Positions 9,470 through 18,724 of a stretch of DNA of 64,000 nt are shown here, one piece after another; within the stretch, counting starts at the first letter, position 1, and each line of letters opens with the position of its first letter. The notes beneath the pieces were generated by a model. The model saw only the letters and a list, made by a program, of their open reading frames with translations, was not told where the DNA came from and did not search any database. Position numbers and translations under genes: made by a program. The DNA is from Paenibacillus sp. RC334 (GTDB lineage: Bacteria; Bacillota; Bacilli; Paenibacillales; Paenibacillaceae): positions 5,131,001-5,195,000 of the forward strand of contig NZ_CP125370.1 in NCBI RefSeq assembly GCF_030034735.1, given 5' to 3'.

Positions 9470-9853
9470 CTACCGTACCTTGTCCTTTTGAATAAGCTTA
9501 TAATAAATGCGTGCAGGCTCTGACTCTCCAGTGGATAAAATGTATTCTGCTAAAGGTGCGCACAGCTTTTGAAGATAGAAGGAGTATAGCAGCTCCGCCG
9601 TGTCAAAATGAATTTTCAACACCTGTCTCATCAATCCTTCAAATTTGGGATAATCCAGTTCCTCCGGGGTGATATCAAACGGGTATTCAGGAAAGGTTTT
9701 TTTCTGAATTTCGATAAATTGCTCCCTAAGCTTTGGTTGGTTGCCTGATCGCGCGGCTGAGAAATTCATCATAAAAAACGATATAAAATCTGTCTCACGA
9801 TCACTTAATTCATAATACTCACACCAACGCATGAACATCAGCGGTTTTACCAT
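9470..9853 (-). CDS. Hypothetical protein
   Basis: A 127-residue soluble protein, rich in Phe, Tyr and Glu, mostly helical, with no signal peptide and no membrane segment. I do not recognise the family. Visible features are an aromatic N-terminal segment (MFMRWCEYYELSDRETDF) and a central FPEYPFDITPEELDYPKF stretch. The ATG at 9853 is preceded by AAAGGGGATTTATAT, a good ribosome binding site. It stands alone between a gene graveyard downstream and a methyltransferase gene upstream whose own terminator separates them. The function is unknown. Confidence 0.7.
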   Translation of the reverse strand: MVKPLMFMRWCEYYELSDRETDFISFFMMNFSAARSGNQPKLREQFIEIQKKTFPEYPFDITPEELDYPKFEGLMRQVLKIHFDTAELLYSFYLQKLCAPLAEYILSTGESEPARIYYKLIQKDKVR

Positions 9854-10039
9854 ATATAAATCCCCTTTTAACGAAGTTCAGATTAATCGTTGAATCACAC
9901 AAAATCTAACAGGTTCCAGCATATGTAATATATAGGTTAAGTCCCATTTTAAAATATGATTCCTTAAACAAATTTTGCATTTTAACATATCCCTCCTATC
10001 TTACATCTCCGTAAATAGCCTACAAAGAACGCTCAACAA

Positions 10040-10080
10040 AAAAGACCTTTTCAACATCTTAATGACGCTGACCAGGTCTT
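10040..10080 (-). terminator. Intrinsic terminator of the methyltransferase gene
   Basis: Stem AAGACCT/AGGTCTT (10042-10048 with 10074-10080) with a 25-base loop, followed on the minus strand by a run of six T. It lies 60 bp after the methyltransferase stop codon. Confidence 0.65.
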
Positions 10081-10140
10081 CTCATGGAAATCCGTATCTT
10101 CACATTCGTGTTTATTCTAATCCTCTACATAGCTAACCGA

Positions 10141-10698
10141 TTACAGACTGCAAGTGAAAACATAGGCGGGCGGGACGTTGTAATGTACCTTTTTGATCTG
10201 GATGTCGCCAAAGAAGGTACGAAAAAAATTGTGTTTTACCTTACTATACTGGAACGTAATAAATTTGCCCTCCTGACCCAGTACTTCGGCCGTTTGTCCC
10301 AAAATCAGGCTGGATAAGGCGGCAGGCAAGCTGGTAAAAGGGAGTCCTGATACGATGTAATCCACTTTCGAGACATGATACTGTTTCATATACCGGGCTA
10401 CATGCTCGGCCGATCCATGAATGACGTGTACTTGCTCCAAGTGTCCGTACTTGCTTTGCAATGTTTTGTAAAACGATTCATTGGCCTCAATCACTAGCAG
10501 TAGCGTATCCGGGCGCTTGTTCTTAATCAGTTCTTGCGTAAACACACCGGTACCTGCACCATACTCAATGATGCACGATGCTTGGTCAAAGTAGATTGGT
10601 GTGGTAATTTGCTTGGCCAACTGTTTTGAGCTTGGTATAACAGCGCCTACGCTGCGTGGATGCCTGATGTACTCTCGAATAAAGTGAATCGCATTCAT
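10141..10698 (-). CDS. Class I SAM-dependent methyltransferase, phospholipid N-methyltransferase-like
   Basis: A 185-residue protein with the SAM-binding motif I IIEYGAGTGVFTQEL (residues ~45-58), acidic motif II (LLLVIEANESF) and a motif IV-like VSGLPFTSLP. The N-terminal segment IREYIRHPRSVGAVIPSS is typical of PmtA-like and rRNA-adenine-dimethylase-like enzymes that methylate phosphatidylethanolamine or related lipids. The substrate here is unproven. The ATG at 10698 follows AAGGAGAGGGAAAG; an ATG 48 bp upstream lacks a site. It is transcribed alone and ends in its own terminator. Confidence 0.75.
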   Translation of the reverse strand: MNAIHFIREYIRHPRSVGAVIPSSKQLAKQITTPIYFDQASCIIEYGAGTGVFTQELIKNKRPDTLLLVIEANESFYKTLQSKYGHLEQVHVIHGSAEHVARYMKQYHVSKVDYIVSGLPFTSLPAALSSLILGQTAEVLGQEGKFITFQYSKVKHNFFRTFFGDIQIKKVHYNVPPAYVFTCSL

Positions 10699-10875
10699 CT
10701 TTCCCTCTCCTTGCTTAACACACTTGATAGGCATTCGGTTCATCAAGGTATCGCATTACACATTCATTGTATATCGATCAGAATAGTCATTTCAAGCAGG
10801 CTACAGTCTGAATAAAAGAAAGAGGACAGCCTTATTCGAAACTAGTCAAATAAAACTTCCCTCTCGCTGTGCCAT

Positions 10876-12186
10876 CTATTTTTCTATCGTGTCCAAACTT
10901 GGACTCTCCGTCTTGGATGCCTGTCCACCTTTGCGCCGCCGTGCGCCCAAGCGCATGGCAACAATCCGATAGATTGAGGCAGGGCGTATGGATACGGCCC
11001 AGTTCGCGTCCGCATCCGGTGCAAGCACGACTCCCAACTGGTGGTGATCACCATCGTACATACCGCGCTGCACAAACTTGCTCTCACCTTGAAGGTTACG
11101 TACCTCCAGCTTGCAAAAAGCAGAGTTGATCCGCAAGGCTTGGTGCAATTCGTTGCGGCTGTTCACGACGACGCTGTTGACGCGGTAAATGGCCTCGCCG
11201 GGCAGAATACCCATCGCCGTCGCCGGACTGTCCGGCAGCACAGCCAGCACACGCAGCCCTTGCTCCGGATGAACAAACATAGGGCTGAGACGGCTCTCTT
11301 CCATGTTGCCGTACCAGATCAGCGCCTCATGGGCCAGGAAGGAGAACAACGCTGCCACCAGCGTCAGCGGACTCCACCACGCCGCCAGCAGGCTCAGCAG
11401 GAGCAAGGCTCCACTGTAGAGAAGCAGGCGGTTGGACGTTAGCACCGCCTTCTGGCGTGGCAACTGGCCTAACGTCACGCTGCTGAAGCCCATAAGAACA
11501 GGCAAGGCTGCCAGCATATATCCGGTTCCATCACCAAACAGCGGCGTCCACGGAAGCGCAAAACCTCCCTGAACAGGAACCAGAAGCAACAACGGAATGG
11601 GCCAGAGGTCTTCCATCCGGTAGCCTCCGACCAGCCTTCCCCGCTTGCCCTCCACGAACAGTGGTGTTGCGGCCTTTCCTCCCTGCCAGCGAACCAGTAG
11701 CGCCTCAGCCACATGCAGCACAGCAACCAGTACCAGCAACGCAGGAATATCCAATCCACGGATGGCTGCCACCGATGTTCCAAGCGTTCCCACAGGCTGC
11801 CAGCCCTCTGCCACGTTCAGAGCAAACTGGGCTACACCCAGCAGGCCCACCGAATAGGCCAGGCACAGGTAACGCACGCGCACCAGCATAAGCAGCAATG
11901 TGGTCACCCACAGGCATACGATGGAGGCCGTGGTCAGATGCACACTTACGAACATTCCCAGAGCAGACAGGGCCAGCCCCGCAATTAGACCACTCCAGAC
12001 CACACGCCACGTCTCCCCCGGCCAATTATGCAGCCTGGTATGAAAGAGCTTGCGCTCCAGCAGCATTTGCCGACGATAGCCAAGCGCGACAATGAGTATC
12101 GAGATATAGTAAAACGGCTGCAAAAGCAGGTACAAGCAAGCATTTAGAACGCTCCATCCCCATTGTAAAGCCCATTCCAAGTTCAT
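10876..12186 (-). CDS. minJ: PDZ-domain membrane protein, MinJ-like division-site selection factor
   Basis: A 436-residue polytopic membrane protein with about eight hydrophobic helices (residues ~15-275), then a cytosolic PDZ domain (~295-375; LRVLAVLPDSPATAMGILPGEAIYRVNS) and a basic tail. B. subtilis MinJ has the same design and bridges DivIVA to MinD, keeping the division apparatus away from poles. The neighbourhood supports this: ctpB is directly upstream, as yvjB is next to yvjD (minJ) in B. subtilis. AAGGAGTGTGA precedes the ATG. The sequence is GC-richer than its neighbours and many off-frame open frames exist, but only this one has a family signature. Confidence 0.8.
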   Translation of the reverse strand: MNLEWALQWGWSVLNACLYLLLQPFYYISILIVALGYRRQMLLERKLFHTRLHNWPGETWRVVWSGLIAGLALSALGMFVSVHLTTASIVCLWVTTLLLMLVRVRYLCLAYSVGLLGVAQFALNVAEGWQPVGTLGTSVAAIRGLDIPALLVLVAVLHVAEALLVRWQGGKAATPLFVEGKRGRLVGGYRMEDLWPIPLLLLVPVQGGFALPWTPLFGDGTGYMLAALPVLMGFSSVTLGQLPRQKAVLTSNRLLLYSGALLLLSLLAAWWSPLTLVAALFSFLAHEALIWYGNMEESRLSPMFVHPEQGLRVLAVLPDSPATAMGILPGEAIYRVNSVVVNSRNELHQALRINSAFCKLEVRNLQGESKFVQRGMYDGDHHQLGVVLAPDADANWAVSIRPASIYRIVAMRLGARRRKGGQASKTESPSLDTIEK

Positions 12187-12303
12187 TCACACTCCTTATG
12201 CCCCTGGCCCGCTGTTCAGCGGATCACGTACATTTCATATCCATTTATTCTATATGAAATTGCCAACGTAGGGAAGACAATCCGGCAGACTGCAAATAAA
12301 TCC

Positions 12304-12336
12304 CAAAATAAAAGGAGGCTGTTTCCAGCCCCCTTT
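12304..12336 (-). terminator. Intrinsic terminator of ctpB
   Basis: Eleven-base stem with one mismatch (12311-12321 with 12326-12336) and a TTTATTTT tail on the minus strand. It lies between ctpB and minJ, so minJ probably has its own promoter or depends on readthrough. Confidence 0.75.
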
Positions 12337-12351
12337 GTTGTAGCCTTATTA

Positions 12352-13818
12352 CTATTTCGCTGCGCTGGTCTTCATTTCCTTCCGAATCTCTTCAATCCCC
12401 TGCTTGAGTTGATTGTCATTTTTCGGATCGCGAATTTTTTCGATCAGCTTGGCTTCCATCGCCGCTGCTGTCTTCGCATCAATCACACCGTTAACCGTCA
12501 GCTTCGCCTGTTTTTGAAAAGCATTAACGGAGCTTTCCGTCACTTTATCAAAATAGCCGTCTTCGCGGCCTGGCTTGTAGCCCAAGCCTTGCAGAATGAT
12601 TTGCGCATTTTTCACATCGCCGCTATTCATATTGTATTTCAACGGCTTTTCCTTGTTCAGTGGTGCTGCTGTGAAGAATTCAGGCTGTTCCACCGCGATA
12701 TCCGGCTTAATGCCTTTTTTATGAATCCACGTTCCATCTGGCGTCAGCCATTTGGCAATCGTGATTTTAAGCAGGCTACCGTCGCCCATTTGCTTGTCAT
12801 AGCTGGTCTGTACGGTACCTTTACCAAAGGAATTTTCCCCGATCAATACTGCGCCAGCCGATTGCTGGAGAGCGCCTGCCAGGATCTCGGACGCGCTTGC
12901 GCTACCTTTATTCATGAGCAGCGTCACCGGATATTTCTTACTTGATCCTTTGGATTTCTCTTCTTCACGCTTCTGATTCTTGTCTTCCACTTGCACGATC
13001 GTTTTGCCAGAAGGTACAAATTGCTGTGCGATATCAATCACGACGGAAAGTACGCCGCCCGGGTTATTACGCACGTCGATGACGAGCCCTTTAAGTCCCT
13101 GTTTTTCCAGCTTCGCGAGTTCTTCTTTAAAACGATCTGCTGTATTCAAGGAGAACTGGGTAATCGTGATTACACCTACACCGCCGCTTTCCATATGAGC
13201 CGTCACGGTTTCCATATCAATGCTGTCACGGGTAATGGTGTATTCCAACGGATCAGGAGAGCCGTTGCGCTGAATTTTGACCTTGGCCTGACTACCTTTA
13301 GGTCCACGTATTTTGGAAACGGCCTTGTTCAAATCCAGACCATCCAGCGTTTCACCGTTAACGGACAAAATAATGTCCTTGGAACGCAGTCCCGCCTTCT
13401 CGGCCGGTGAGCCTTTAATTGGCGTTACTACGACCACTTTTCCGTTTTCTGCCGCTACCTCAGCCCCGATTCCGGTAAAGGAGCCTTCAATGGACTGTTC
13501 AAACTGCTGTGCTGTTTCTTTGCCCATATAAGAGGAATATGGGTCGCCGAGCGATTCCATCATACCGTTGATGGCTCCGTCCACCAGCTTGGTACGGTCG
13601 ACGTCCTGATAATATTGCCCCTGAATCAGATCCATCGCTGTCTCGATTTTGCGGATATCACTTCTGGAGGTGGAACTGCTACCTGTCACGCTCGCCAGCA
13701 GTCCTTCGCCCAGAGCGCTGCTTCCCACTGTCGTCGTTCCAGTATAAGCAAAAGTGAGCAGGCTACCGCCAAGCAGCCCAATCACCATCAAGAGTACCGC
13801 TGTACTTTTTTTCAACAT
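12352..13818 (-). CDS. ctpB: Carboxyl-terminal processing protease, S41 family
   Basis: A 488-residue exported serine protease. Order: signal anchor (1-25), PDZ domain (~95-175; GIGAEVAAENGKVVVVTPIK), peptidase S41 core with catalytic Ser in NKGSASASEI and Lys in NSFGKGTVQT, and a C-terminal peptidoglycan-binding domain (~390-460; AQIILQGLGYKPGREDGYFD). In B. subtilis CtpB cleaves SpoIVFA during sporulation to trigger sigma-K activation; the same role is plausible here. It lies in the ftsE-ftsX-M23-ctpB-minJ block in the B. subtilis order. Terminators occur on both sides, so it is probably its own transcription unit. Confidence 0.9.
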   Translation of the reverse strand: MLKKSTAVLLMVIGLLGGSLLTFAYTGTTTVGSSALGEGLLASVTGSSSTSRSDIRKIETAMDLIQGQYYQDVDRTKLVDGAINGMMESLGDPYSSYMGKETAQQFEQSIEGSFTGIGAEVAAENGKVVVVTPIKGSPAEKAGLRSKDIILSVNGETLDGLDLNKAVSKIRGPKGSQAKVKIQRNGSPDPLEYTITRDSIDMETVTAHMESGGVGVITITQFSLNTADRFKEELAKLEKQGLKGLVIDVRNNPGGVLSVVIDIAQQFVPSGKTIVQVEDKNQKREEEKSKGSSKKYPVTLLMNKGSASASEILAGALQQSAGAVLIGENSFGKGTVQTSYDKQMGDGSLLKITIAKWLTPDGTWIHKKGIKPDIAVEQPEFFTAAPLNKEKPLKYNMNSGDVKNAQIILQGLGYKPGREDGYFDKVTESSVNAFQKQAKLTVNGVIDAKTAAAMEAKLIEKIRDPKNDNQLKQGIEEIRKEMKTSAAK

Positions 13819-13976
13819 CTAATCGTCCACCGCCTTCTATTGATCTTGTATACTATTGCCTTACAACGCATATCCATCCACGCAGTATACGTCTAGCTTG
13901 TACGGAATATGTTAATTGTATCCTACTCTGTGTTTCAATGCACATGTTCTGCACCGGGTATCAAGCTATGAAGACA

Positions 13977-14018
13977 AAGCCCTATCTACAACCGTATTGG
14001 CTACAAATAGGGCTTCCC
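13977..14018. terminator. Terminator-like hairpin after the M23 hydrolase gene
   Basis: Nine-base perfect stem AAGCCCTAT/ATAGGGCTT (13977-13985 with 14007-14015) starting 11 bp after the M23 gene stop. The tails are only moderately T-rich on either strand. Confidence 0.6.
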
Positions 14019-14025
14019 TTTTCAA

Positions 14026-15309
14026 CTATAGATAGTTCATCGGATTTACTGGTTTGTTATTCTCGCGCACCTCAAAATGACAATGAGGTCCTGTTGAATT
14101 GCCCGTCGAACCAACTTCTGCAATTTTTTGACCGCGTTTCACAGTCTGTCCTGTACGTACCACCGTACCGCCATTGCGAATATGTCCGTATAGGGTCCAT
14201 AATCCGTCTCCGTGATCAATCACGACCGTATTGCCATAGCCACTCCACCATTCCGCAACAATGACAACACCATCTTCTGCTGCATGAATATCGGTTCCCT
14301 GTGGAGCCGCCATATCAATGCCTGTATGGCCTTTAAGCTTGCCGGTAATCGGATGTACCCGCATGCCAAAAGTAGACGAGAGTCGGTAATTGGATACAGG
14401 CAAAGCCAACGTGCCCGATCCACCCGTATACGTACTGGCTGCCGTATGACTGGAATTCGAGCCTGCGCCTGAGGATGAAGAGGCATATCGCTTGGCTTCA
14501 GCGGCACGCGCAGCCGCTCTAGCACGTGCCGCTTTAGCCGCCTGCTCCGCTCTGAGCTTATTTTTCTCCTGCAACAGACCCACACGTTTGTTAGCGAGGG
14601 CTACCAGCATATCATTTTGCTCTTCACTGATTTCATCCGACTCAGCAATATCATGATCATAATTGGCAATCAGTCTTTGCTTCTCTTTTTCCTTCGAATT
14701 CAGTTCTACTTTGGCGTCCTGCTTAAGCGCATACAGCTTCTTGGCATTTTTATATTCTGTGTCGAGCTGCTTCTTCTTGCTTACGACCAGAGCCTTGTCC
14801 TTTTTATGCTCGTCCAACAAGATTTGATCCTGCTCCACGATCGTTTTCAGGGAATCCACCCGGCTGAGGAAATCGCTAAAGCTGGCCGAAGACATAAGCA
14901 CGTCCATATACGAGACCGTTCCGTCCGTATACATCAAGCGCACACGGGTCTCCAGCATCTTTTCACGTGCCTGAATGCGGTCAATCGCTTCAGATAAATC
15001 TTTTTTGGTTGCACGCAGATTATCTTCGGTTTGATCAATCTGAACCGCTACACGAGTCAACTGGTCGCTGACGCTGTTAATCTGGTCGAGTACAATTTTC
15101 AGGTTTTGCACGGTTTTATTTTTGTAATGTTGGGCATACTGTTTATCTTGAGCCGCCTTTTCCTGCTGTTGCTTGGCAGATTGGGCCTGCTTTTCCAATT
15201 GATTCAGTTGCGAATTGATTTCATGCATGCTTTTGGCATATCCGTCAGAAGGCTGGATTAGCAATGCGGCTACCAAAGTAGCGGCCAACACAGATCCTGT
15301 TTTTTTCAA
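14026..15309 (-). CDS. EnvC/CwlO-type peptidoglycan hydrolase: coiled coil plus M23 LytM domain
   Basis: A 427-residue secreted protein. Signal peptide (1-25), long coiled coil (~28-250, rich in Gln, Lys and Glu), Ala/Arg-rich and Ser-rich linker, then an M23 peptidase domain (~305-425) with zinc ligands HPITGKLKGHTGID and HCHFEV. It starts with TTG after GGGGAGTGCAAG. It follows ftsX by about 85 bp on the same strand. In E. coli FtsEX activates EnvC, and in B. subtilis FtsEX activates CwlO through similar coiled coils, so this is the likely FtsEX partner. The zinc ligands look complete, suggesting a working endopeptidase rather than only an activator. Confidence 0.88.
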   Translation of the reverse strand: MKKTGSVLAATLVAALLIQPSDGYAKSMHEINSQLNQLEKQAQSAKQQQEKAAQDKQYAQHYKNKTVQNLKIVLDQINSVSDQLTRVAVQIDQTEDNLRATKKDLSEAIDRIQAREKMLETRVRLMYTDGTVSYMDVLMSSASFSDFLSRVDSLKTIVEQDQILLDEHKKDKALVVSKKKQLDTEYKNAKKLYALKQDAKVELNSKEKEKQRLIANYDHDIAESDEISEEQNDMLVALANKRVGLLQEKNKLRAEQAAKAARARAAARAAEAKRYASSSSGAGSNSSHTAASTYTGGSGTLALPVSNYRLSSTFGMRVHPITGKLKGHTGIDMAAPQGTDIHAAEDGVVIVAEWWSGYGNTVVIDHGDGLWTLYGHIRNGGTVVRTGQTVKRGQKIAEVGSTGNSTGPHCHFEVRENNKPVNPMNYL

Positions 15310-15393
15310 CTTGCACTCCCCATCCTTTATCGCAAAATAACACCGGCTTCCCCGTTCTAAAGAATACCGACTGTGACGTCCACCAATGAATCT

Positions 15394-16311
15394 TTATACT
15401 TTCAAGAACTTGCGCATGGATAGGGTACTGCCTACAATCCCGACGAGCATTCCCAAAATGATTAGCAGGGCACTCAATTGAATCCAAACGCCCTGAAGCG
15501 GCATAAGCTTCAACATATTCAGTGCAATATCGCCTTGAACGGCTGTAAGCAAACGCTGATAACCAGCAAACAAAATACCTACCGTAATCACAGAACCCAT
15601 CAGGCCAATAAGCGCACCTTCAATAAAAAACGGCCATCGTATAAAAAAGTTGGTCGCACCAACCAGTTTCATAATGCCAATCTCTCTGCGTCGTGCCAAA
15701 ATGGTCACGCGGATCGTATTCGAAATCAGGAACATGGACATAAGTCCCAATCCAGCTACGAATATAAAGCCCACATTACGGATGAGCTTGGTAATGGTGA
15801 AGAGCGTCTCCACGGTACCTTTTCCGTAACGGACCTTTAAAATCGGTTTCTCCGGATGTATCGTGTTCAGCTTCTCAATCTTCTCAGCCACAAATGGGAC
15901 CGTTGTCGGTTCAATGACCTCTACAACGATTTTGTCTGGAAGCGGATTGCTGTCCTTATCAAAACCTTCCAGCAGCTCCTTGCCGCTGTCTCCCAAATCT
16001 TTTCGCAGCTCCTCCAAGCCTTGAGCTTTGGTGATAAAGGTGGTTTTGCTAATTTCCGGCATCGCCGCGATTTCCTTTTGCAGCGTTTCACGCATGGTTT
16101 GTTCTACATTCAGCTCCAAAAATACGTTAACCTCCACCTGGCTATCCGCCTGATCAGCCAAGGAGTTGACGTTAAGCACCAGCATAATAAACACACCCAG
16201 TATAAGCAGTGACACAACAATCGAGGTGACGGATGCCACGGACATCCAGCCATTGCGGAATATGTTTTTGAAGCCTTCCCGCAGATGACGCAAGAAGGTA
16301 TTAAAAGTCAT
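15394..16311 (-). CDS. ftsX: Cell-division ABC transporter permease FtsX
   Basis: A 305-residue membrane protein with the FtsX layout: a first helix at ~22-45, a large extracytoplasmic domain (~46-175) and three more helices (~180-300). The N-terminus RHLREGFKNIFRNGWMSVAS is characteristic. It forms the FtsEX complex that controls peptidoglycan hydrolases from the membrane. The ATG overlaps the ftsE stop by 11 bp (GAGGGGAGTACGGAT ahead), so the two are translationally coupled. The M23 coiled-coil protein just downstream is the probable client. Confidence 0.93.
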   Translation of the reverse strand: MTFNTFLRHLREGFKNIFRNGWMSVASVTSIVVSLLILGVFIMLVLNVNSLADQADSQVEVNVFLELNVEQTMRETLQKEIAAMPEISKTTFITKAQGLEELRKDLGDSGKELLEGFDKDSNPLPDKIVVEVIEPTTVPFVAEKIEKLNTIHPEKPILKVRYGKGTVETLFTITKLIRNVGFIFVAGLGLMSMFLISNTIRVTILARRREIGIMKLVGATNFFIRWPFFIEGALIGLMGSVITVGILFAGYQRLLTAVQGDIALNMLKLMPLQGVWIQLSALLIILGMLVGIVGSTLSMRKFLKV

Positions 16312-16987
16312 ATCCGTACTCCCCTCTCACCTGATCCCTTACGATGTTACCATTTTCGATGGCAATGACGCGTTTACGCATGGAGTTTACGATGTCCTTA
16401 TTGTGTGTCGCCATAACAATGGTCGTGCCGCGAAAATTAATTTCGTCCAGCAACTGCATGATCTCCCACGATGTTTCGGGGTCCAAATTACCTGTGGGTT
16501 CATCGGCAATGATCACGGACGGATTGTTGACAATAGCCCGTGCAATAGCTACGCGCTGCTGCTCCCCACCGGAAAGCTGGGCAGGCTCGCGATTCATTTT
16601 CGTTTTCAAGCCAACCAATTCGAGCACTTCCGGCACCCGTTTGCGAATCAGCTTCTTGGGAGCCTCAATGACTTCCATCGCAAAAGCGACATTCTCATAG
16701 GCCGTCAAACGCGGCAAAAGCCGGAAATCCTGAAAAATGACTCCGATGTTACGACGAACGTAGGGAATTTTACGCTGCTTGAGCTTCCCGATATTAAATC
16801 CATTAACTGAAATTTGCCCCTTGGTCGGTACTTCTTCTCTATAAATAAGCTTCATAAAAGTCGATTTACCCGCCCCGGACGGGCCGACTACGTATACGAA
16901 TTCATTACGGTCAATTTTGACCGATACTCCCTGAAGTGCGTGGGTTCCATTAGTATAGGTCTTCCACACATCCTGCATTTCAATCAC
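16301..16987 (-). CDS. ftsE: Cell-division ATP-binding protein FtsE
   Basis: A 228-residue ABC ATPase: Walker A GPSGAGKST (~36-44), Q-loop FQDFRLLP, signature LSGGEQQR and Walker B SVIIADEPTG. Length and the N-terminus MIEMQDVWKTYTNG match FtsE. It starts with GTG at 16987 behind GGGAAGTGATCGA, and an in-frame ATG three codons later is the alternative. It is the first gene of the ftsE-ftsX unit, which faces away from the divergent vanW-type gene at 17212; the 220-bp gap should hold both promoters. Confidence 0.93.
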   Translation of the reverse strand: MIEMQDVWKTYTNGTHALQGVSVKIDRNEFVYVVGPSGAGKSTFMKLIYREEVPTKGQISVNGFNIGKLKQRKIPYVRRNIGVIFQDFRLLPRLTAYENVAFAMEVIEAPKKLIRKRVPEVLELVGLKTKMNREPAQLSGGEQQRVAIARAIVNNPSVIIADEPTGNLDPETSWEIMQLLDEINFRGTTIVMATHNKDIVNSMRKRVIAIENGNIVRDQVRGEYGYDF

Positions 16988-17211
16988 TCGATCACTTCCC
17001 GCTGCTTAATCATAATACGTATAACTTAATATCCATTCGACATATTCCATGCATTTCCTTTAAAAAGTCCTGTATTTCATCATACCGTTTATCATTGTAA
17101 CAAATTTGTTACCTAAATAGTACCGAAAGTTTTCTGCTTTTGGCACATATATATGAATATTATGGCACATGAACACGCTGCCAAGCTTACGAGACAGGAG
17201 ACAGCCGCATT

Positions 17212-18630
17212 ATGAAAAAAATTCATTTATCCTTCATCTGGATATGGACTGTAATTCTGGCGTTGGCCATGTTGTGGGGAGGACTGCATCTGTACGCCGA
17301 CAGGCAAACGCTGCCGAAAGGCGTAACAGTCGGAGGAGTCAATGTGGGAAATATGGATAAAACAGCCGCGCTCCGACTGCTGGACACAAAGCTGAATACA
17401 TTGAAGCAACGCCCCCTGATCCTGACGGACAGCGACAGTAGCGCGCAGGATATCAAGCTTACGCTCGGGGAAGCGGGTATCCACTATGAAGCGAAGGCAT
17501 TCCGTGATGCCGTGAATGCGCTCGTCTCGGAGCATCTTTGGACTCGTGCGCAGACGCGGTTTTCCTTTGGAAAAGAATGGACCATCACACCTTCCCGGCA
17601 GGAGTCAGCCTTGCAGGCCAGGTTCGGAGCTAATTGGGAGGAACAGCGTTACGGCAAGCCTGTCAATGCCGTGCGCCAGATCGACGGGGACGATCAGATT
17701 CGCTATATTCCCGGCCGCTCTGCCAGGCGCCTGGATTGGCCCAAGCTGGGCGTAGCGCTGGATAAGGAGCTGCCCAAGGATTTTACCGCTTCCGGGGAGC
17801 CAGTGCGGGTAGAGCTGCCGTTTCGTCAACTAGAGCCGGACATTATGGTGGACAGTCTGCGGAGCGAAGGGATTGAGCGCAAAATTGTCCAGTTTTCCAC
17901 CAGCCTCAGCAGCAGCTCGGAAGGACGTGTGTACAACGTCAATTCAGCGGCAAGCACCGTTGACGGTTTGATTCTCAAGCCGGGCGAGATATTCGATTAT
18001 GGTCAGATCATTGCCAAGGCTGAGCGCACACATGGCTTTCGTGAAGCTCCCGTGATCGTAAACGGGCAGCTGGAACCGGGCATTGGCGGCGGGATTTGTC
18101 AGGTATCCAGCACCGTCTATAATGCGGCGCTGCGAGTCGGTCTGGACATTGTTGAGCGCCGCAACCATTCCTTGCCGGTCAGCTACCTACCCAAAGGTCA
18201 GGATGCAACTTTTGCTACAGGATCTATCAATTTCCGCTTCAAAAACAATACAGGCAAGCATTTGCTCCTTCGTGCCGCTGTCCAAAACCGGACGCTTACC
18301 GTCAAATTTTTCGGCACATTCCCGTCCAATGTGTCCTATGAGCTGGAATCGCGTACGGTTCGTGTATTACCCATTCCAGAGAAAACAATCCGTAATGACT
18401 CACTTTCCCCCGGCTTCTATCAGGTGCTTCGGCAGGGCAAGGCAGGATACGTGGTGGAAACGTACCGAATGAAGATCGTAGATGGCAAGACCGTGGAGCG
18501 CACCCGAATCAGCCGTGATACCTACCGTGCGCAGCAGCGTATTGTGGCTGTTCACAGCGGAAGCACATCGCCTGAGCCGCAAACACGCGAACAGCAGGAG
18601 CCTATTGTAGAAGACGGCATAAGTGAATAA
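17212..18630 (+). CDS. VanW-family protein with peptidoglycan-binding-like and G5-like domains
   Basis: A 472-residue protein: an N-terminal signal/anchor helix (residues 5-27), a YoaR-like putative peptidoglycan-binding region (~35-205), the VanW domain (~220-355; FDYGQIIAKAERTHGF and GGGICQVSSTVYNAAL) and a G5-like beta module (~375-450). It is anchored outside the membrane. The biochemical role of VanW proteins is not established despite the name; they occur in many non-resistant Gram-positives. It runs divergently from ftsE. RBS AGGAGACAG precedes the ATG. The tail is Gln/Glu-rich. Confidence 0.85.
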   Translation: MKKIHLSFIWIWTVILALAMLWGGLHLYADRQTLPKGVTVGGVNVGNMDKTAALRLLDTKLNTLKQRPLILTDSDSSAQDIKLTLGEAGIHYEAKAFRDAVNALVSEHLWTRAQTRFSFGKEWTITPSRQESALQARFGANWEEQRYGKPVNAVRQIDGDDQIRYIPGRSARRLDWPKLGVALDKELPKDFTASGEPVRVELPFRQLEPDIMVDSLRSEGIERKIVQFSTSLSSSSEGRVYNVNSAASTVDGLILKPGEIFDYGQIIAKAERTHGFREAPVIVNGQLEPGIGGGICQVSSTVYNAALRVGLDIVERRNHSLPVSYLPKGQDATFATGSINFRFKNNTGKHLLLRAAVQNRTLTVKFFGTFPSNVSYELESRTVRVLPIPEKTIRNDSLSPGFYQVLRQGKAGYVVETYRMKIVDGKTVERTRISRDTYRAQQRIVAVHSGSTSPEPQTREQQEPIVEDGISE

Positions 18631-18651
18631 AGCATGCATACAATCATAACA

Positions 18652-18709
18652 AAAAATCCCCTTCGACTACCGCCTGAATTGGTACCAGCGGAGTTAAAGG
18701 GGGATTTCA
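18652..18709. terminator. Shared terminator between VanW gene and SLH gene
   Basis: Long imperfect stem with outer arms AAATCCCC (18654-18661) and GGGGATTT (18700-18707). A run of six T follows on the minus strand, so it mainly ends the SLH gene and may also stop the opposing message. Confidence 0.7.
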
Positions 18710-18724
18710 AGTGACGGGATGGTT

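Noticed and set aside
11645..12095. Several overlapping open frames opposite minJ
   Set aside because: GC-rich sequence opens many frames; compositions (Gln, His, Pro, Ala) are typical of shadows, and only the MinJ frame has domains.
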